Shown: positions 17,913 to 27,795 of the stretch, in pieces
Numbering within the stretch: the first letter of the stretch is position 1
How the letters are laid out: every line of letters begins with the position of its first letter
Translations under genes and position numbers: made by a program
Origin: DASPLX01 sp035627375
Lineage (GTDB): Bacteria > Pseudomonadota > Gammaproteobacteria > Burkholderiales > Burkholderiaceae_D
Direction of reading: 5' to 3'
DNA: 64,000 nucleotides
NCBI GenBank assembly: GCA_035627375.1
Contig: DASPLX010000057.1
Location: 1 to 64,000, forward strand
Notes under the pieces: generated by a model
Told to the model about the DNA's origin: nothing
What the model saw: the letters and a program-made list of their open reading frames with translations, nothing else
Database searches by the model: none

Positions 17913-18443
17913 TTATTTCGCCGAGTAGACGATATCGGCGCGGCGATTCTCGGCCCAGGAGGCCTCGTCGTGGCCGGTGGCCTTCGGTTTTTCCTTGCCG
18001 AAGGACACGGCTTCCATCTGGTTTTCCGCCACGCCCAGGATCGCCAGCGACTTGCGCACGGCTTCGGCGCGCTTCTGGCCGAGCGCCAGGTTGTATTCGC
18101 TGCCGCCGCGCTCATCGGTATTGCCCTGGATGACGATCTTGCGCTCCTTGCGCGCCGCCAGATACTTCGAATGCGAATTGACGACCGGCTTGCCGTCGTC
18201 GCGCAACGCATAGCTGTCGAAATCGAAATAGACGCTGCGCTTGGCCAGTTCGCCTTTCGGATCGTCGAGCGGATCGACCGATGCCGCGACGACCGGGGTC
18301 ACCGTGCGCGAATCCGGTTGCGCCGCCGGGGCAGGTTTGGCGGCAGCGACCGGTTCCGGTTGCTTGACCGGTGTGCTGCTGCACGCGGCCAGCAGTGCGC
18401 CGGCCGAAATGACGGTAAACAGGGTAGTGGTGGTGTTGCGCAT
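17913..18443 (-). CDS. Pal/OmpA-like peptidoglycan-associated lipoprotein
   Basis: Outer-membrane lipoprotein of 176 residues. The signal peptide ends in the lipobox LLAAC, with Cys as the acylation site. An Ala/Pro-rich linker follows, then an OmpA_C domain (about 65-175) containing YFDFDSYAL and the peptidoglycan-binding NTDERGGSEYNLALGQKRA. The start at 18443 has AAGGAGAAG upstream. It is not next to tolB or ybgF, so it is probably an additional Pal-type lipoprotein rather than the Tol-Pal component. That is judged from context only. Confidence 0.9.
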   Translation of the reverse strand: MRNTTTTLFTVISAGALLAACSSTPVKQPEPVAAAKPAPAAQPDSRTVTPVVAASVDPLDDPKGELAKRSVYFDFDSYALRDDGKPVVNSHSKYLAARKERKIVIQGNTDERGGSEYNLALGQKRAEAVRKSLAILGVAENQMEAVSFGKEKPKATGHDEASWAENRRADIVYSAK

Positions 18444-18712
18444 TCTCTTCTCCTTGGCTAACGATGTAATGGCGAATCCGTCGCACGTGTGGTTATCGCA
18501 TTTGAGCATGCGAGTCGAACGACGGGATTGCATGCTTGTAATCTCTCATATTTCCCTGAATCGCATGCGCGGTCATGCCGAAAATCAAATATCCTGTTTT
18601 CGTATCGCGGATGTTGAAAAACGACGGTGAAATTCCTGCGGCCGCAGCGATATAGTGGGGCAATTATATTGCAGCGAATATAGTTTTGCGTAATCGAATC
18701 CCTGGAGAGCTC

Positions 18713-19231
18713 ATGCCACGCAAGAAATCGGCGCAAGCAGCGTCCTTGGCGACGCAGGAGAACGAGTCGCTCAAGCACCTGGATGTCTTGAAGAAGCTGC
18801 GCATCGTCATGCGGGCCGCGCAGCGGCATTCCGCCTGGATAGAAACCCAATGCGGCGTCAGCGGCGCGCAATTGTGGATCATGCAGGAGCTGCACGAGGC
18901 GCCCGGCTTGCGCGTCGGCGAAATCGCCGACCGGTTGGCGATTCACCAGACCACGGCCAGCAATTTGCTCGATGCGCTCGAAAAGCGCTGCCTGATCGTC
19001 AAGGTACGCGATCCGAACGACCAGCGCGCCGTGCGGCTATCCTTGTCGCATGAGGGAGGGAAACTGCTGATGCAGGCGCCGAAGCCCGCGCGCGGCCTGT
19101 TGCCGCAGTCGCTGCTGCAGCTCGATGCGGCGACGCTGGCGCAACTCGACGCCGGCATGCAGGCGCTGCTCGACAGCATCGGCATGATGGACGAGGGTTT
19201 CGGATTGCTGCCGTTACCCTTCAACATGTAA
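18713..19231 (+). CDS. MarR family transcriptional regulator
   Basis: Winged-helix DNA-binding regulator of 172 residues. The HTH is visible as GLRVGEIADRLAIHQTTASNLLDALEKRCLI and the wing as VRDPNDQRAVRLSLS, the conserved DxR of the family. A basic N-terminal tail (MPRKKSAQAAS) precedes the dimerisation helix. GGAG lies nine bases before the ATG. It stands alone between pal and tsaD, both on the other strand, and no target gene is adjacent. Confidence 0.92.
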   Translation: MPRKKSAQAASLATQENESLKHLDVLKKLRIVMRAAQRHSAWIETQCGVSGAQLWIMQELHEAPGLRVGEIADRLAIHQTTASNLLDALEKRCLIVKVRDPNDQRAVRLSLSHEGGKLLMQAPKPARGLLPQSLLQLDAATLAQLDAGMQALLDSIGMMDEGFGLLPLPFNM

Positions 19232-19268
19232 GCCGGTTCGGAAAGCCGCCGCGCCGTCCGGCGGCGGA

Positions 19269-20297
19269 TCATGCCGCCGGCAATTCCTCGAGCGGCCAGC
19301 GCGGCCGCACGTTGAAGCCGTAGTCATGCATCGCCGCCCCTGGATTCGCCATCAACCGGCGCGCGCCGGCAAACGCGATCATCGCACCGTTGTCGGTGCA
19401 CAGCGCAAGCTCGGGATAATAGACGCGGAAACGGCGCTTTTGCGCGGCCGCGTCGAGCGCGGCGCGCAACTGCTTGTTCGCGCCGACTCCGCCTGCGATC
19501 ACGAGCCGCTTCAAGCCGGTTTCCTTCAGCGCCGCCACGCACTTGGCGGTCAACACGTCGACGATCGCTTCGACGAAGGCGCGCGCCAGGTTGGCCTTGT
19601 CCTGCTCGCAGATATTGGCGGGATGGTTCTTCACGGCCGTCAGCACGGCCGTCTTCAAGCCGGAAAAACTGAAATTCAAATCCTTCGAATGCAGCATCGG
19701 GCGCGGCAGCTTGTAGGCGTCGGCGTCGCCGAATTCCGCGAGGCGCGAAATCGCCGGCCCGCCCGGATAGCCGAGGCCGAGCAGCTTGGCCGATTTGTCG
19801 AACGCTTCGCCGGCGGCATCGTCGAGCGTCTCGCCGAGCAAGCGATAGCGGCCGACGCCGTCCACCCGCATCAATTGCGTATGGCCGCCCGACACCAGCA
19901 GCGCGACGAAGGGAAATTCGGGAGGATCGGCTGCCAGCAGCGGCGACAGCAGGTGGCCTTCGAGATGATGCACGCCGATCACCGGCTTGCCGAGCGCCAG
20001 CCCGAGGCTGCAGGCGACCGAGGCGCCGACCAGCAGCGCGCCGGCCAGCCCCGGTCCCTGGGTATAGGCGATGGCGTCGATACCGGTGCGGGCGACGCCG
20101 CCCTGGTCCAGGACTTGTTCGAGCAGCGGAATTGCGCGCCGGATATGATCGCGCGACGCCAGTTCCGGCACCACGCCGCCGTATTCTTCATGCATCGCGA
20201 CTTGCGAATGCAGCGCATGCGCCAGCAGGCCGCGCTCCGTGTCATACAGGGCGAGGCCGGTTTCGTCGCAGGAGGATTCGATGCCGAGGACGATCAT
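19269..20297 (-). CDS. tsaD: tRNA N6-adenosine threonylcarbamoyltransferase TsaD
   Basis: Transfers threonylcarbamoyl from its AMP adduct to A37 of ANN-decoding tRNAs in complex with TsaB and TsaE. The metal-binding motif reads VHHLEGHLL with His 111 and His 115; GGHTQL, GYPGGP and CTDNGAMIAFAG are intact. The start is MIVLGIESSCDETG at 20297. Length is 342 residues, as expected. It does not overlap a partner; the ABC permease gene on the same strand ends 81 bases before it. Confidence 0.96.
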   Translation of the reverse strand: MIVLGIESSCDETGLALYDTERGLLAHALHSQVAMHEEYGGVVPELASRDHIRRAIPLLEQVLDQGGVARTGIDAIAYTQGPGLAGALLVGASVACSLGLALGKPVIGVHHLEGHLLSPLLAADPPEFPFVALLVSGGHTQLMRVDGVGRYRLLGETLDDAAGEAFDKSAKLLGLGYPGGPAISRLAEFGDADAYKLPRPMLHSKDLNFSFSGLKTAVLTAVKNHPANICEQDKANLARAFVEAIVDVLTAKCVAALKETGLKRLVIAGGVGANKQLRAALDAAAQKRRFRVYYPELALCTDNGAMIAFAGARRLMANPGAAMHDYGFNVRPRWPLEELPAA

Positions 20298-20377
20298 GAG
20301 AAGGCGGGAAGTGCGCGTTGCAAAGCGCCATTGTAATGGAACTGTCGCCGCGCCCGTCCCGCCTCGTCGCCGCGTTG

Positions 20378-22813
20378 CTAATCGCGCAACGCGTCGGCCG
20401 GCGCGATGCGCATCGCGATCCAGGTATTGCGCGCGGCGGCCAGCGCCGCGACGGCCAGTCCGGCGGCCGGCGCGACGGCGAGCACCCAGTAGACATGCGG
20501 CGCTCGGTCGACGAAGGTGGCGAGGTAGTGCGCGATGGCCAGGCCCGCAAACGGCAGCGCGATGATCGCCGCGACCGCGCACAGCGTGCCGAATTCGCGC
20601 GCGACGATGCCAGCGATGTCGCGCCGCCGCGCGCCGTACAGTTTGCGCAGCACGATCTCGCGCGTGCGGCGCTGCACGGTGTAGGCCGACAGTACATACA
20701 TGCCGAACGCGGCGATCGCGATGGCGATGCCGGTCGAGACCGCCAGCAGCTTTCCGACGCGCGCATCCTCGGCGTAATCGAGCGCCAGGTAGTGGCTGGC
20801 CGGGTGCAAGTCGAGCACGGAATCGGAGAAGTGCCGCGCCCACAGCGCCTCGACCGCGCGTTCGGTTTCCGGTATCGAGCCGGAGACGCGCAACGTCACG
20901 ACGAAGGCGTTGCTGCCCGGTTCATAGAACACCGGCTGGGTCGGCTCGCGCAGCGAATCGAAGCGGATGTCGCGCACGACGCCGATGATGCGCCGCTCGT
21001 ACACCTTGCCGTCGTCGCCGTCGTTGTAGAGCAATTGCCCGACCGCGGCTTCGTTCGAGGCAAAGCCGAGCATCCGGACCGCGGTCTCGCTGACGACGAC
21101 CTTCTGCCATTCCTGCTCGCCATCCCTCTTTTCGTCGAACAGCCGGCCGGCCGTCGGCCGCAGGCCGTACACATCGAAGAATTCACGGCCGACGATCTTT
21201 TTCTCCAGCGTCGTACTGGCGCCGCCCTGACGGCGCAGTTGCTGGATCGCCAAGTCGACATGCCGCCCGACGGCGTCGAGACTGGTGGTCACGCCGGCAA
21301 CGCCGGGCAAGCGCCGCAGATCGGCGATCAGCGCGCGGGCGCGGGCGCTTTCTCCGACCGGTTCGTGCAGATCCAGCGCTAGCAGGGGCGCCGGATCGAA
21401 GCCGGGGTCGCTATGCATCGCATGGCGCATCTGCCAGGCGATCGTCAGCGTCGCGGCAGCCAAACCGATGGCGGCGGCGAACTGGAACACGGTCAGGCCG
21501 AAGCGAACGCGTCGCCCGCCTGCCGTCTCGGTATTGGCGCGGCCGGTCAACACGCGCGTCGCCGGAACACGCAGGGCGATACGCGCCGGCTGGATGCCGC
21601 AGGCCAGACCGATGGCGGCGGCGGCGGCGAATACCGACGCAAGATGGGGCCATGAGAATATGCTCTCGAGATCCCTTGCCACGAGCGCGGCGAACGCCGG
21701 CAGCAGCCACCACGCCAGCAGCAAGCCCGCGACGGCGGCGATCATGACGACCAGCAGCGATTCGGCGAGGAATTGCAGCGCCACTTGCCTGGCGTCGGCG
21801 CCGAGTATTTTGCGCATGCCGATTTCGCGTTGGCGGCGCAGCACGCGCACGGTCGCCAGGTTGATGTAGTTGGCGGCGGCCAGCCCGAGAATCAAGGCCG
21901 CGATGGCCGCCAGTCCGGCGACCGCCATGCGATTGCCGCGATCGCCGGACTGGCCTCCGGCGTTGCGGGCGATGTCCTGATCGAAATAGGCCTCGCGCAA
22001 CGGCGCGAGCCGGATGTCCATCACCTTGCGCTGGCCGAGGCGCGCGCGGATATCCGGCGGCAGGTTTTGCACCAAGGAGTGGTTGTCGACGGCCTGCTGC
22101 ATGGCGGCGGCGACGCCGTCGATCGAGGCGCCGGGTTTCACGCGCACCAGCATCTTGAACCAGAGATGAGGGGAGTGTTGCTGGACGGCCTCGGCCATTT
22201 CGGGCGGAAAGGTCACCGAGCGCAGTCCGTGCATAACCTCGAACGGCATTGTCGTGGCGGCGGGCGGCGCGGCGACCACGGCGCCGATGCGCAAGGCTTT
22301 GCCGCCGGCGGATACGACGCGGCCGACCGCGCGGACATCGCCGAACCATTGCCTGGCGGTCGCATCGGTGACGACAAGCCCGTCCGGACTCTCGAGCGTC
22401 GTGTCGACATCGCCGTCGATCGTCTTCAATCCGACCATGGCCGGAAACGGCGGAAGCGCGATGGCGGTTTTCATGGCGCGGGCGCTGCCGCCTAGCTTTA
22501 CCATCAGGTCAGGCACCCTCCGATGGTGGACCGCGACCTCGACGACGCCCGGCGCGGCGGCGGCCACCTGTTGCAAGATCAACGGCGCCTGCTCGAACCA
22601 AGGCTCGTTCTGATGAACGTTGAACCGCTGCTTCACGTAGTAGACATTGTCCACGTCGGGCACATGCGCATCGTATTGCAGCGAATGCCGGACGAATCCG
22701 AGCAGCAGCATGCAGGCGGCAAAGCCGACCGCCAGGCCGAGCACGACCACCAGGGAATAGGCCGGTTCCTGCATCAGGAAACGCCAGCCGATGCGGAAAT
22801 CTCGCAGTCTCAT
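20378..22813 (-). CDS. FtsX-like ABC transporter permease (MacB type, tandem)
   Basis: Inner-membrane permease of 811 residues made of two MacB_PCD plus FtsX halves. A first transmembrane helix at about 20-40 is followed by a periplasmic domain; three helices end the first half (about 280-420). The second half repeats the plan (one helix near 435, periplasmic part, three helices at about 690-800). The ATG at 22813 has GAGGTGA upstream and lies ten bases past the ATPase stop. With the ATPase and the membrane-fusion adaptor gene upstream it forms a MacAB-like efflux or peptide export system. No outer-membrane channel gene is present. Confidence 0.9.
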   Translation of the reverse strand: MRLRDFRIGWRFLMQEPAYSLVVVLGLAVGFAACMLLLGFVRHSLQYDAHVPDVDNVYYVKQRFNVHQNEPWFEQAPLILQQVAAAAPGVVEVAVHHRRVPDLMVKLGGSARAMKTAIALPPFPAMVGLKTIDGDVDTTLESPDGLVVTDATARQWFGDVRAVGRVVSAGGKALRIGAVVAAPPAATTMPFEVMHGLRSVTFPPEMAEAVQQHSPHLWFKMLVRVKPGASIDGVAAAMQQAVDNHSLVQNLPPDIRARLGQRKVMDIRLAPLREAYFDQDIARNAGGQSGDRGNRMAVAGLAAIAALILGLAAANYINLATVRVLRRQREIGMRKILGADARQVALQFLAESLLVVMIAAVAGLLLAWWLLPAFAALVARDLESIFSWPHLASVFAAAAAIGLACGIQPARIALRVPATRVLTGRANTETAGGRRVRFGLTVFQFAAAIGLAAATLTIAWQMRHAMHSDPGFDPAPLLALDLHEPVGESARARALIADLRRLPGVAGVTTSLDAVGRHVDLAIQQLRRQGGASTTLEKKIVGREFFDVYGLRPTAGRLFDEKRDGEQEWQKVVVSETAVRMLGFASNEAAVGQLLYNDGDDGKVYERRIIGVVRDIRFDSLREPTQPVFYEPGSNAFVVTLRVSGSIPETERAVEALWARHFSDSVLDLHPASHYLALDYAEDARVGKLLAVSTGIAIAIAAFGMYVLSAYTVQRRTREIVLRKLYGARRRDIAGIVAREFGTLCAVAAIIALPFAGLAIAHYLATFVDRAPHVYWVLAVAPAAGLAVAALAAARNTWIAMRIAPADALRD

Positions 22814-22823
22814 CGCCGTCACC

Positions 22824-23504
<681 letters not shown>

Positions 23505-23566
23505 GAAGTCTCCTTGTTATCTGCTCGGTTGCGGGGGGATTGTGTCATGTTCGAGGCGCCTGTCGA

Positions 23567-24856
23567 CTATTTCACGAGATGCAGCCGTTCGGCCCGGCCG
23601 AAAGCCGCATAATTCGACACGATGACCTTTTCGCCTTCGGCGAGTCCGGCCAGCACTTCGACCTGGCGGCTGTTGCGGCGGCCGATGCGGACCGTGCGGC
23701 GTTCGGCGGTCGTTCCGTCGGCCGCCAGAACGAATACCCAGGCGCCTCCGGTTTCGGCGAGGAAGCCGGCGTTGGGCAGCAGCAGGCTGTCGGTCGATTC
23801 GCCGAGCGTGATGCTGACATCGACGCCTTGGCCGGGGTTGAGCGCGGCGGGAGGCGTTCCGGCGAACACGAGCTCGACGGTGAAACGGCTGTTCTTGATC
23901 TGCGGAAGGACGCGGGCGACTTCGACCGCGTGATGATGCCGATCGAGCGCCGCGCTGCCGCGCCGGCCGACCGCGACGCGATTCAGGTAAAACTCGTCGA
24001 TCTGGGCCGCCAGCTTGAAGCGCGCGGGATCATCGATGCGGCCGAGATGCTGGCCGGCCTTGACCGTTTCGCCGACCTGCAATTGGAAATCGGTCAGGCG
24101 GCCGGTGACCGGCGCGCGCACCGCCAGCGCATCGAGGTTCGCGCTGACGAGGCGCAATCCTGCCGCCAGGCGCGTGATCGCGTGTTCAAGCTGCTTGATC
24201 GCATCGCGCTTGATGGCCAGGTCGGTGGCCCCGGCGTCCTTTTCGTCGACGTATGCACTATGCAGCCGGGCCAGGCGATCGACCGACTCCTCCAGCACGG
24301 CGGTCGAAACGAAACCCTTTTCCGCGAGGCCGGCATGGCGTGCGTGCTGCCTTTTCGCCTGGTCCAGGTTGAAGGACAGGTCGGACAGGCGGCGCCGATG
24401 TTCCGCGCGGCTCGCTTCGAGCGCGACACGCAGGTTGGACAGGTTGGAGATCTGTTGCGCGAGCTCCGATTGTCTGGCAAGAAAATCCAGCTGACGCTGC
24501 GGATTCGACAGGCGAAACAGCAAATCTCCCTTCTTCACCGGCATTCCGTCGCGGGCGAACACTTCTTCGACGCGGCCGGCTTCCACCGCATCGAGCACGA
24601 CCGATGTCAGCGGAACGGCCTGGGCGCGCACGACGACATCGTCGCGGAACATGCCGCGCTCGGCGGCGGCGACCCGAATCTCGGCGGCGCGCACCTGCAG
24701 GCCGCGCGGCATGAGTTGCCACGCCGCCGCGATGCCCGCGAGCGCCAGGATGAATCCGCCGGCGGCCGCGGCGACGCGCTTGCCGTGACGAGGACGAAGC
24801 GGCGCGTCCATGGCGGCGCCGGTGAGGTCGGGAGGAGTGGCGGAATAGGGTTTCAT
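23567..24856 (-). CDS. HlyD/MacA-family periplasmic adaptor protein
   Basis: Membrane-fusion adaptor linking the ABC exporter to the outer membrane. After a short cytoplasmic part, one transmembrane segment (about 32-50, VAAAAGGFILALAGIAAAW) is followed by a lipoyl/barrel-sandwich half, a long coiled-coil hairpin (about 125-255) and the second lipoyl half VRAPVTGRLTDFQLQVGETV. An ATG lies further upstream at 24895, but it sits inside the -24/-12 promoter and cannot be in the mRNA. The first usable start is therefore 24856 (MKPYSATPPD), or possibly 24811. Neither has a good ribosome binding site. Confidence 0.88.
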   Translation of the reverse strand: MKPYSATPPDLTGAAMDAPLRPRHGKRVAAAAGGFILALAGIAAAWQLMPRGLQVRAAEIRVAAAERGMFRDDVVVRAQAVPLTSVVLDAVEAGRVEEVFARDGMPVKKGDLLFRLSNPQRQLDFLARQSELAQQISNLSNLRVALEASRAEHRRRLSDLSFNLDQAKRQHARHAGLAEKGFVSTAVLEESVDRLARLHSAYVDEKDAGATDLAIKRDAIKQLEHAITRLAAGLRLVSANLDALAVRAPVTGRLTDFQLQVGETVKAGQHLGRIDDPARFKLAAQIDEFYLNRVAVGRRGSAALDRHHHAVEVARVLPQIKNSRFTVELVFAGTPPAALNPGQGVDVSITLGESTDSLLLPNAGFLAETGGAWVFVLAADGTTAERRTVRIGRRNSRQVEVLAGLAEGEKVIVSNYAAFGRAERLHLVK

Positions 24857-24883
24857 GGGATGCGAAAGCGTTGGTTGCGACAG

Positions 24884-24899
24884 TGCAAGCTCCATGCCA
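24884..24899 (-). promoter_or_regulatory. Sigma-54 promoter of the adaptor-ABC exporter operon
   Basis: The minus strand reads TGGCATGGAGCTTGCA, with GG and GC separated by exactly ten bases and one mismatch to the TGGCAC-N5-TTGC consensus. Transcription should start near 24873. A sigma-54-type activator gene begins 170 bases away on the other strand. Confidence 0.82.
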
Positions 24900-24940
24900 T
24901 GCGTTGACGGCGGCCGGAATCGCAGACCGGCGGCGCAATG

Positions 24941-24985
24941 TGTCCATGACCGGACAATGAAGTGTTCGAATACGGACAGTTGTCC
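24941..24985. promoter_or_regulatory. TGTCC/GGACA half-site cluster, probable activator sites
   Basis: Four half-sites occur in 45 bases: TGTCC at 24941, GGACA at 24952 (inverted repeat, six-base spacer), then GGACA at 24974 and TGTCC at 24981 (everted pair, two-base spacer). They lie 42-101 bases upstream of the sigma-54 promoter on the minus strand, a normal distance for enhancer-like sites, and so are candidates for binding by the NtrC-type regulator encoded alongside. Confidence 0.6.
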
Positions 24986-25069
24986 GGGACGCGAGGGATT
25001 TTTTTACGGATGGCGAATCGCGACTGCTAGAATCGGCCGGCATTTCATGTTCTCCGCCACTTCACCACA

Positions 25070-26443
25070 ATGTCCGACCGCGCAGCCCGTATCCTGATAC
25101 TTGAAGACGACGCCGACGTCGCATGCGCCGCGCAACTGCTGCTGCGCCGGCGTTCCGGCGCGGCGACGCAGGTGCAGGTACTGTCCGATCCCCGGCGCTT
25201 GCCCGAGTCGCTGAACGCGGGCGCTCCCGATGTCGTGCTGCTCGACCTCAATTTCACGGCCGGCCGCGCCGACGGCGCCGAAGGACTGGCCGTGCTCGAC
25301 CAACTGCGCGCGCTGCCGCGGCCGCCGGCGGTGATCGCGATGACGGCTTACGCGGACGTGCCACTCGCCGTCGAAGCCTTGAAGCGGGGCGCCTGCGATT
25401 TCATCACCAAGCCTTGGGACAATGCGCGCCTTGCCGCGGCGGTGGAGAGCGCGCTGGCGCGCCGCATCGCCGAACCGCCTCCGGAGAGTCCCGCTACGCA
25501 ATCCTTGATGGGAAATTCGCAGGCGATGCGCCAGTTGCGGGCCTTGATCGCCAATGTCGGGCCGACCGAAGCGAACGTCCTGGTCCTGGGCGAGAACGGC
25601 GCCGGCAAGGAACTGGTGGCGCGCGCCATCCATCAGGCGTCGCGCCGGGCGCAACGTTCCTTTCTCGCCGTCGACATGGGAACCGTCCCGGAGTCCACGT
25701 TCGAAAGCGAATTGTTCGGTCACCGCAAAGGATCGTTCACCGATGCGCGCCACGATCGCGCGGGACGCTTTCAAGCGGCCAACGGCGGCACGCTGTTTCT
25801 CGACGAGATCGGCAACATGCCGTTCGCGGCCCAGGCCAAGCTGCTCACCGCGCTGGAACGGCGGGAGGTGACGCCGCTTGGCGCGGACCGGCCGCAGACG
25901 ATCGATGTGCGCATCGTCTCCGCCACCAATCTCGACGAGGCGAAGCTGTTCGACGCGGGCGTGTTCCGCCCCGACCTGCTGTTCCGCCTCAATACCGTCG
26001 TGATCCGCGTTCCACCTTTGCGCGAGCGGCGCGAAGACATCCCCGCCCTGTTGCGGCACTATCTGTCGCACTATCAGCGCCGCTACGACAAGCCGGCGCG
26101 CGAAATCGCCGTCCCGGCCTTCGAGGCCTTGTGCGCGCACGCTTGGCACGGCAACGTGCGCGCCTTGCGCCATGCCTGCGAGCGGGCCGTCATCCTGGCT
26201 CAGGAAGAACGCTATCGCCTCGACGACTTCGGTCTCGGCGCCGCCGAGCGGGCGCCGACGGAAGCGCCGCACGCCGCCGCCGGAACGGCCGACGGGCCGG
26301 AAACCTTGAAGCTCGACGCCATCGAGCGCGGCGCGATCGCCGCGGCGCTCGCGCAAGTGCAGGGTAATGTCAGTCGCGCCGCCAAGTTGCTCGGAGTGAG
26401 CCGGGCGGCGCTGTATCGCAAGCTCGAAAAACATGGCCTTTGA
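25070..26443 (+). CDS. NtrC-family sigma-54-dependent response regulator
   Basis: Response regulator of 457 residues. Receiver domain (about 7-130) with LEDDAD, phosphoacceptor Asp in VVLLDLNF and KPW; AAA+ domain (about 148-370) with Walker A GENGAGKE, Walker B LFLDEIGN and FRPDLLFRLN; C-terminal Fis-type HTH (VQGNVSRAAKLLGVSRAALYRKL). The sigma-54 contact loop reads GSFTDA instead of GAFTGA; the Phe and Thr are kept. Its last 11 bases overlap the start of the kinase gene. It diverges from the exporter operon, whose promoter has the sigma-54 form, so it is very likely the activator of that operon. Confidence 0.94.
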   Translation: MSDRAARILILEDDADVACAAQLLLRRRSGAATQVQVLSDPRRLPESLNAGAPDVVLLDLNFTAGRADGAEGLAVLDQLRALPRPPAVIAMTAYADVPLAVEALKRGACDFITKPWDNARLAAAVESALARRIAEPPPESPATQSLMGNSQAMRQLRALIANVGPTEANVLVLGENGAGKELVARAIHQASRRAQRSFLAVDMGTVPESTFESELFGHRKGSFTDARHDRAGRFQAANGGTLFLDEIGNMPFAAQAKLLTALERREVTPLGADRPQTIDVRIVSATNLDEAKLFDAGVFRPDLLFRLNTVVIRVPPLRERREDIPALLRHYLSHYQRRYDKPAREIAVPAFEALCAHAWHGNVRALRHACERAVILAQEERYRLDDFGLGAAERAPTEAPHAAAGTADGPETLKLDAIERGAIAAALAQVQGNVSRAAKLLGVSRAALYRKLEKHGL

Positions 26444-27713
26444 ACGGGACAGGCCTTCGTATTCCGGCCCGAAGCGCCGCGTGGCGGCAGGCGCGTTGCT
26501 GCTGGCCGCCGGCGCGCTGGGGGCAGGGATGACGATTGCCGGGACGCCCGAAGCCGGCGCAACGGCGGCAGCCGCGCTGGCGGTGCTCATGGGATGCGTC
26601 TTCATGCGGCGCGGCCTGGCGGAATTGGCGCCGGCTTCGCAAGCGCTACCGATCGAGGTGCCGGTCGGCATGCCCCGGGACCGCGCCGAGCTGGCCGCGA
26701 AATTGCTGGCGCTCGAGGCGCGGCTCGAACATGCGCCGGCGGCGTTGTTCCTGCTGTCCGCGCGGTCGAGCGCGGGGGGCGCCGCCATCTCCCCGATGAA
26801 CATCAATGCCCGCCGTTTGCTGGCGCCCGGCCGCGCCGTCGACGCGAACGGCTTGTTCGCCAGGCTCGACGCCCTGGTGCCGGGACAACGTCATGTCATC
26901 GATTTCGACACCGAGCGCGGCCGCGAGCGCGCCATCGGGCTGGCCTCGGAAATGACCGTGGAAGGCGTTCCGCAGCGGATCGCCATGCTGATACCTGTCG
27001 AAAGCGAACTGGAGGCGGAGGCGATGCAGGCGTGGCAGAGGCTCGTTCACGTATTGACGCATGAAATCATGAATTCGCTTACGCCGGTCGCGTCGTTGTC
27101 GCAAACCTCGCGCGACCTGCTGGCCGACGTGCGCGCGGCGCTGCCGGCGGGAACGGAGCAAGATCTGGCGCAGGACGTCGATGTGGCGCTCGATGCCATC
27201 GGCCGGCGTGCCGGCAGCCTGGCGCATTTCGTCGGCAACTATCGTTCGCTCGCCAGCGTTCCGGCCGCGCAACCGCAGGCGGTGGCGGTCGCCGCGGTGT
27301 TTGCCCGCCTGTCCGCACTCGTCTCCCCGGGTTGGCAGGCGCGCGGCGGACGGGCGGATTTCTCGGTCGAGCCGGCATCCCTCGAATTGATGATCGATCC
27401 CGGCCAGTTCGAACAGGCATTGATCAATCTGCTGAAGAACGCGGAGGAAGCGACCGCTGCCACGGCAGGACCGGAGCTCGCGGTGAGCGCGCGCTTGATT
27501 CGAGGCGGCCGTCTACGCATCGAGATCCGCGATAACGGTCCCGGCGTCGACGATGAATGGATATCGCATATCTTCACGCCATTCTTCTCGACCAAGAACA
27601 AAGGCAGCGGCATCGGGCTGGCGATGGTGCGGCAGCTCGTGCATCGGAACGGCGGCACGGTGCGTTATGCGAAGCAGGTGGGCGCCGGCGCGTGTTTCGT
27701 CATGACGTTCTGA
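26433..27713 (+). CDS. Sensor histidine kinase, NtrB/NtrY-like, of the exporter system
   Basis: Kinase of 426 residues paired with the sigma-54 regulator by an 11-base gene overlap. Two hydrophobic segments at about 20-55 anchor it, with almost no periplasmic loop, so the signal is probably sensed in or inside the membrane. A PAS-like stretch follows (about 85-185). The phosphoacceptor region is LTHEIMNSLTPVASL with His near 209, and the HATPase motifs are NLLKNAEEA, DNGPGVDDEW, FFSTKNKGSGIGL. The small periplasmic part is typical of kinases that monitor an ABC exporter or membrane stress; that function is inferred. Confidence 0.92.
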   Translation: MAFERDRPSYSGPKRRVAAGALLLAAGALGAGMTIAGTPEAGATAAAALAVLMGCVFMRRGLAELAPASQALPIEVPVGMPRDRAELAAKLLALEARLEHAPAALFLLSARSSAGGAAISPMNINARRLLAPGRAVDANGLFARLDALVPGQRHVIDFDTERGRERAIGLASEMTVEGVPQRIAMLIPVESELEAEAMQAWQRLVHVLTHEIMNSLTPVASLSQTSRDLLADVRAALPAGTEQDLAQDVDVALDAIGRRAGSLAHFVGNYRSLASVPAAQPQAVAVAAVFARLSALVSPGWQARGGRADFSVEPASLELMIDPGQFEQALINLLKNAEEATAATAGPELAVSARLIRGGRLRIEIRDNGPGVDDEWISHIFTPFFSTKNKGSGIGLAMVRQLVHRNGGTVRYAKQVGAGACFVMTF

Positions 27714-27795
27714 TTTCATGGTTCGGCCCATGCCGAATCTTTCGAAACGCGTCCGCGGCTATAGTCGGCATCAACGCCATTCGTTCCCGATTGCC

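Noticed and set aside
24896..24940. Second sigma-54-like motif on the minus strand (TGGACACATTGC)
   Set aside because: GG and GC are only seven bases apart instead of ten, so it cannot work as a -24/-12 promoter.
25004..26806. 600-codon open frame on the minus strand
   Set aside because: Antisense to the sigma-54 regulator gene; it would also run through the promoter region of the exporter operon.
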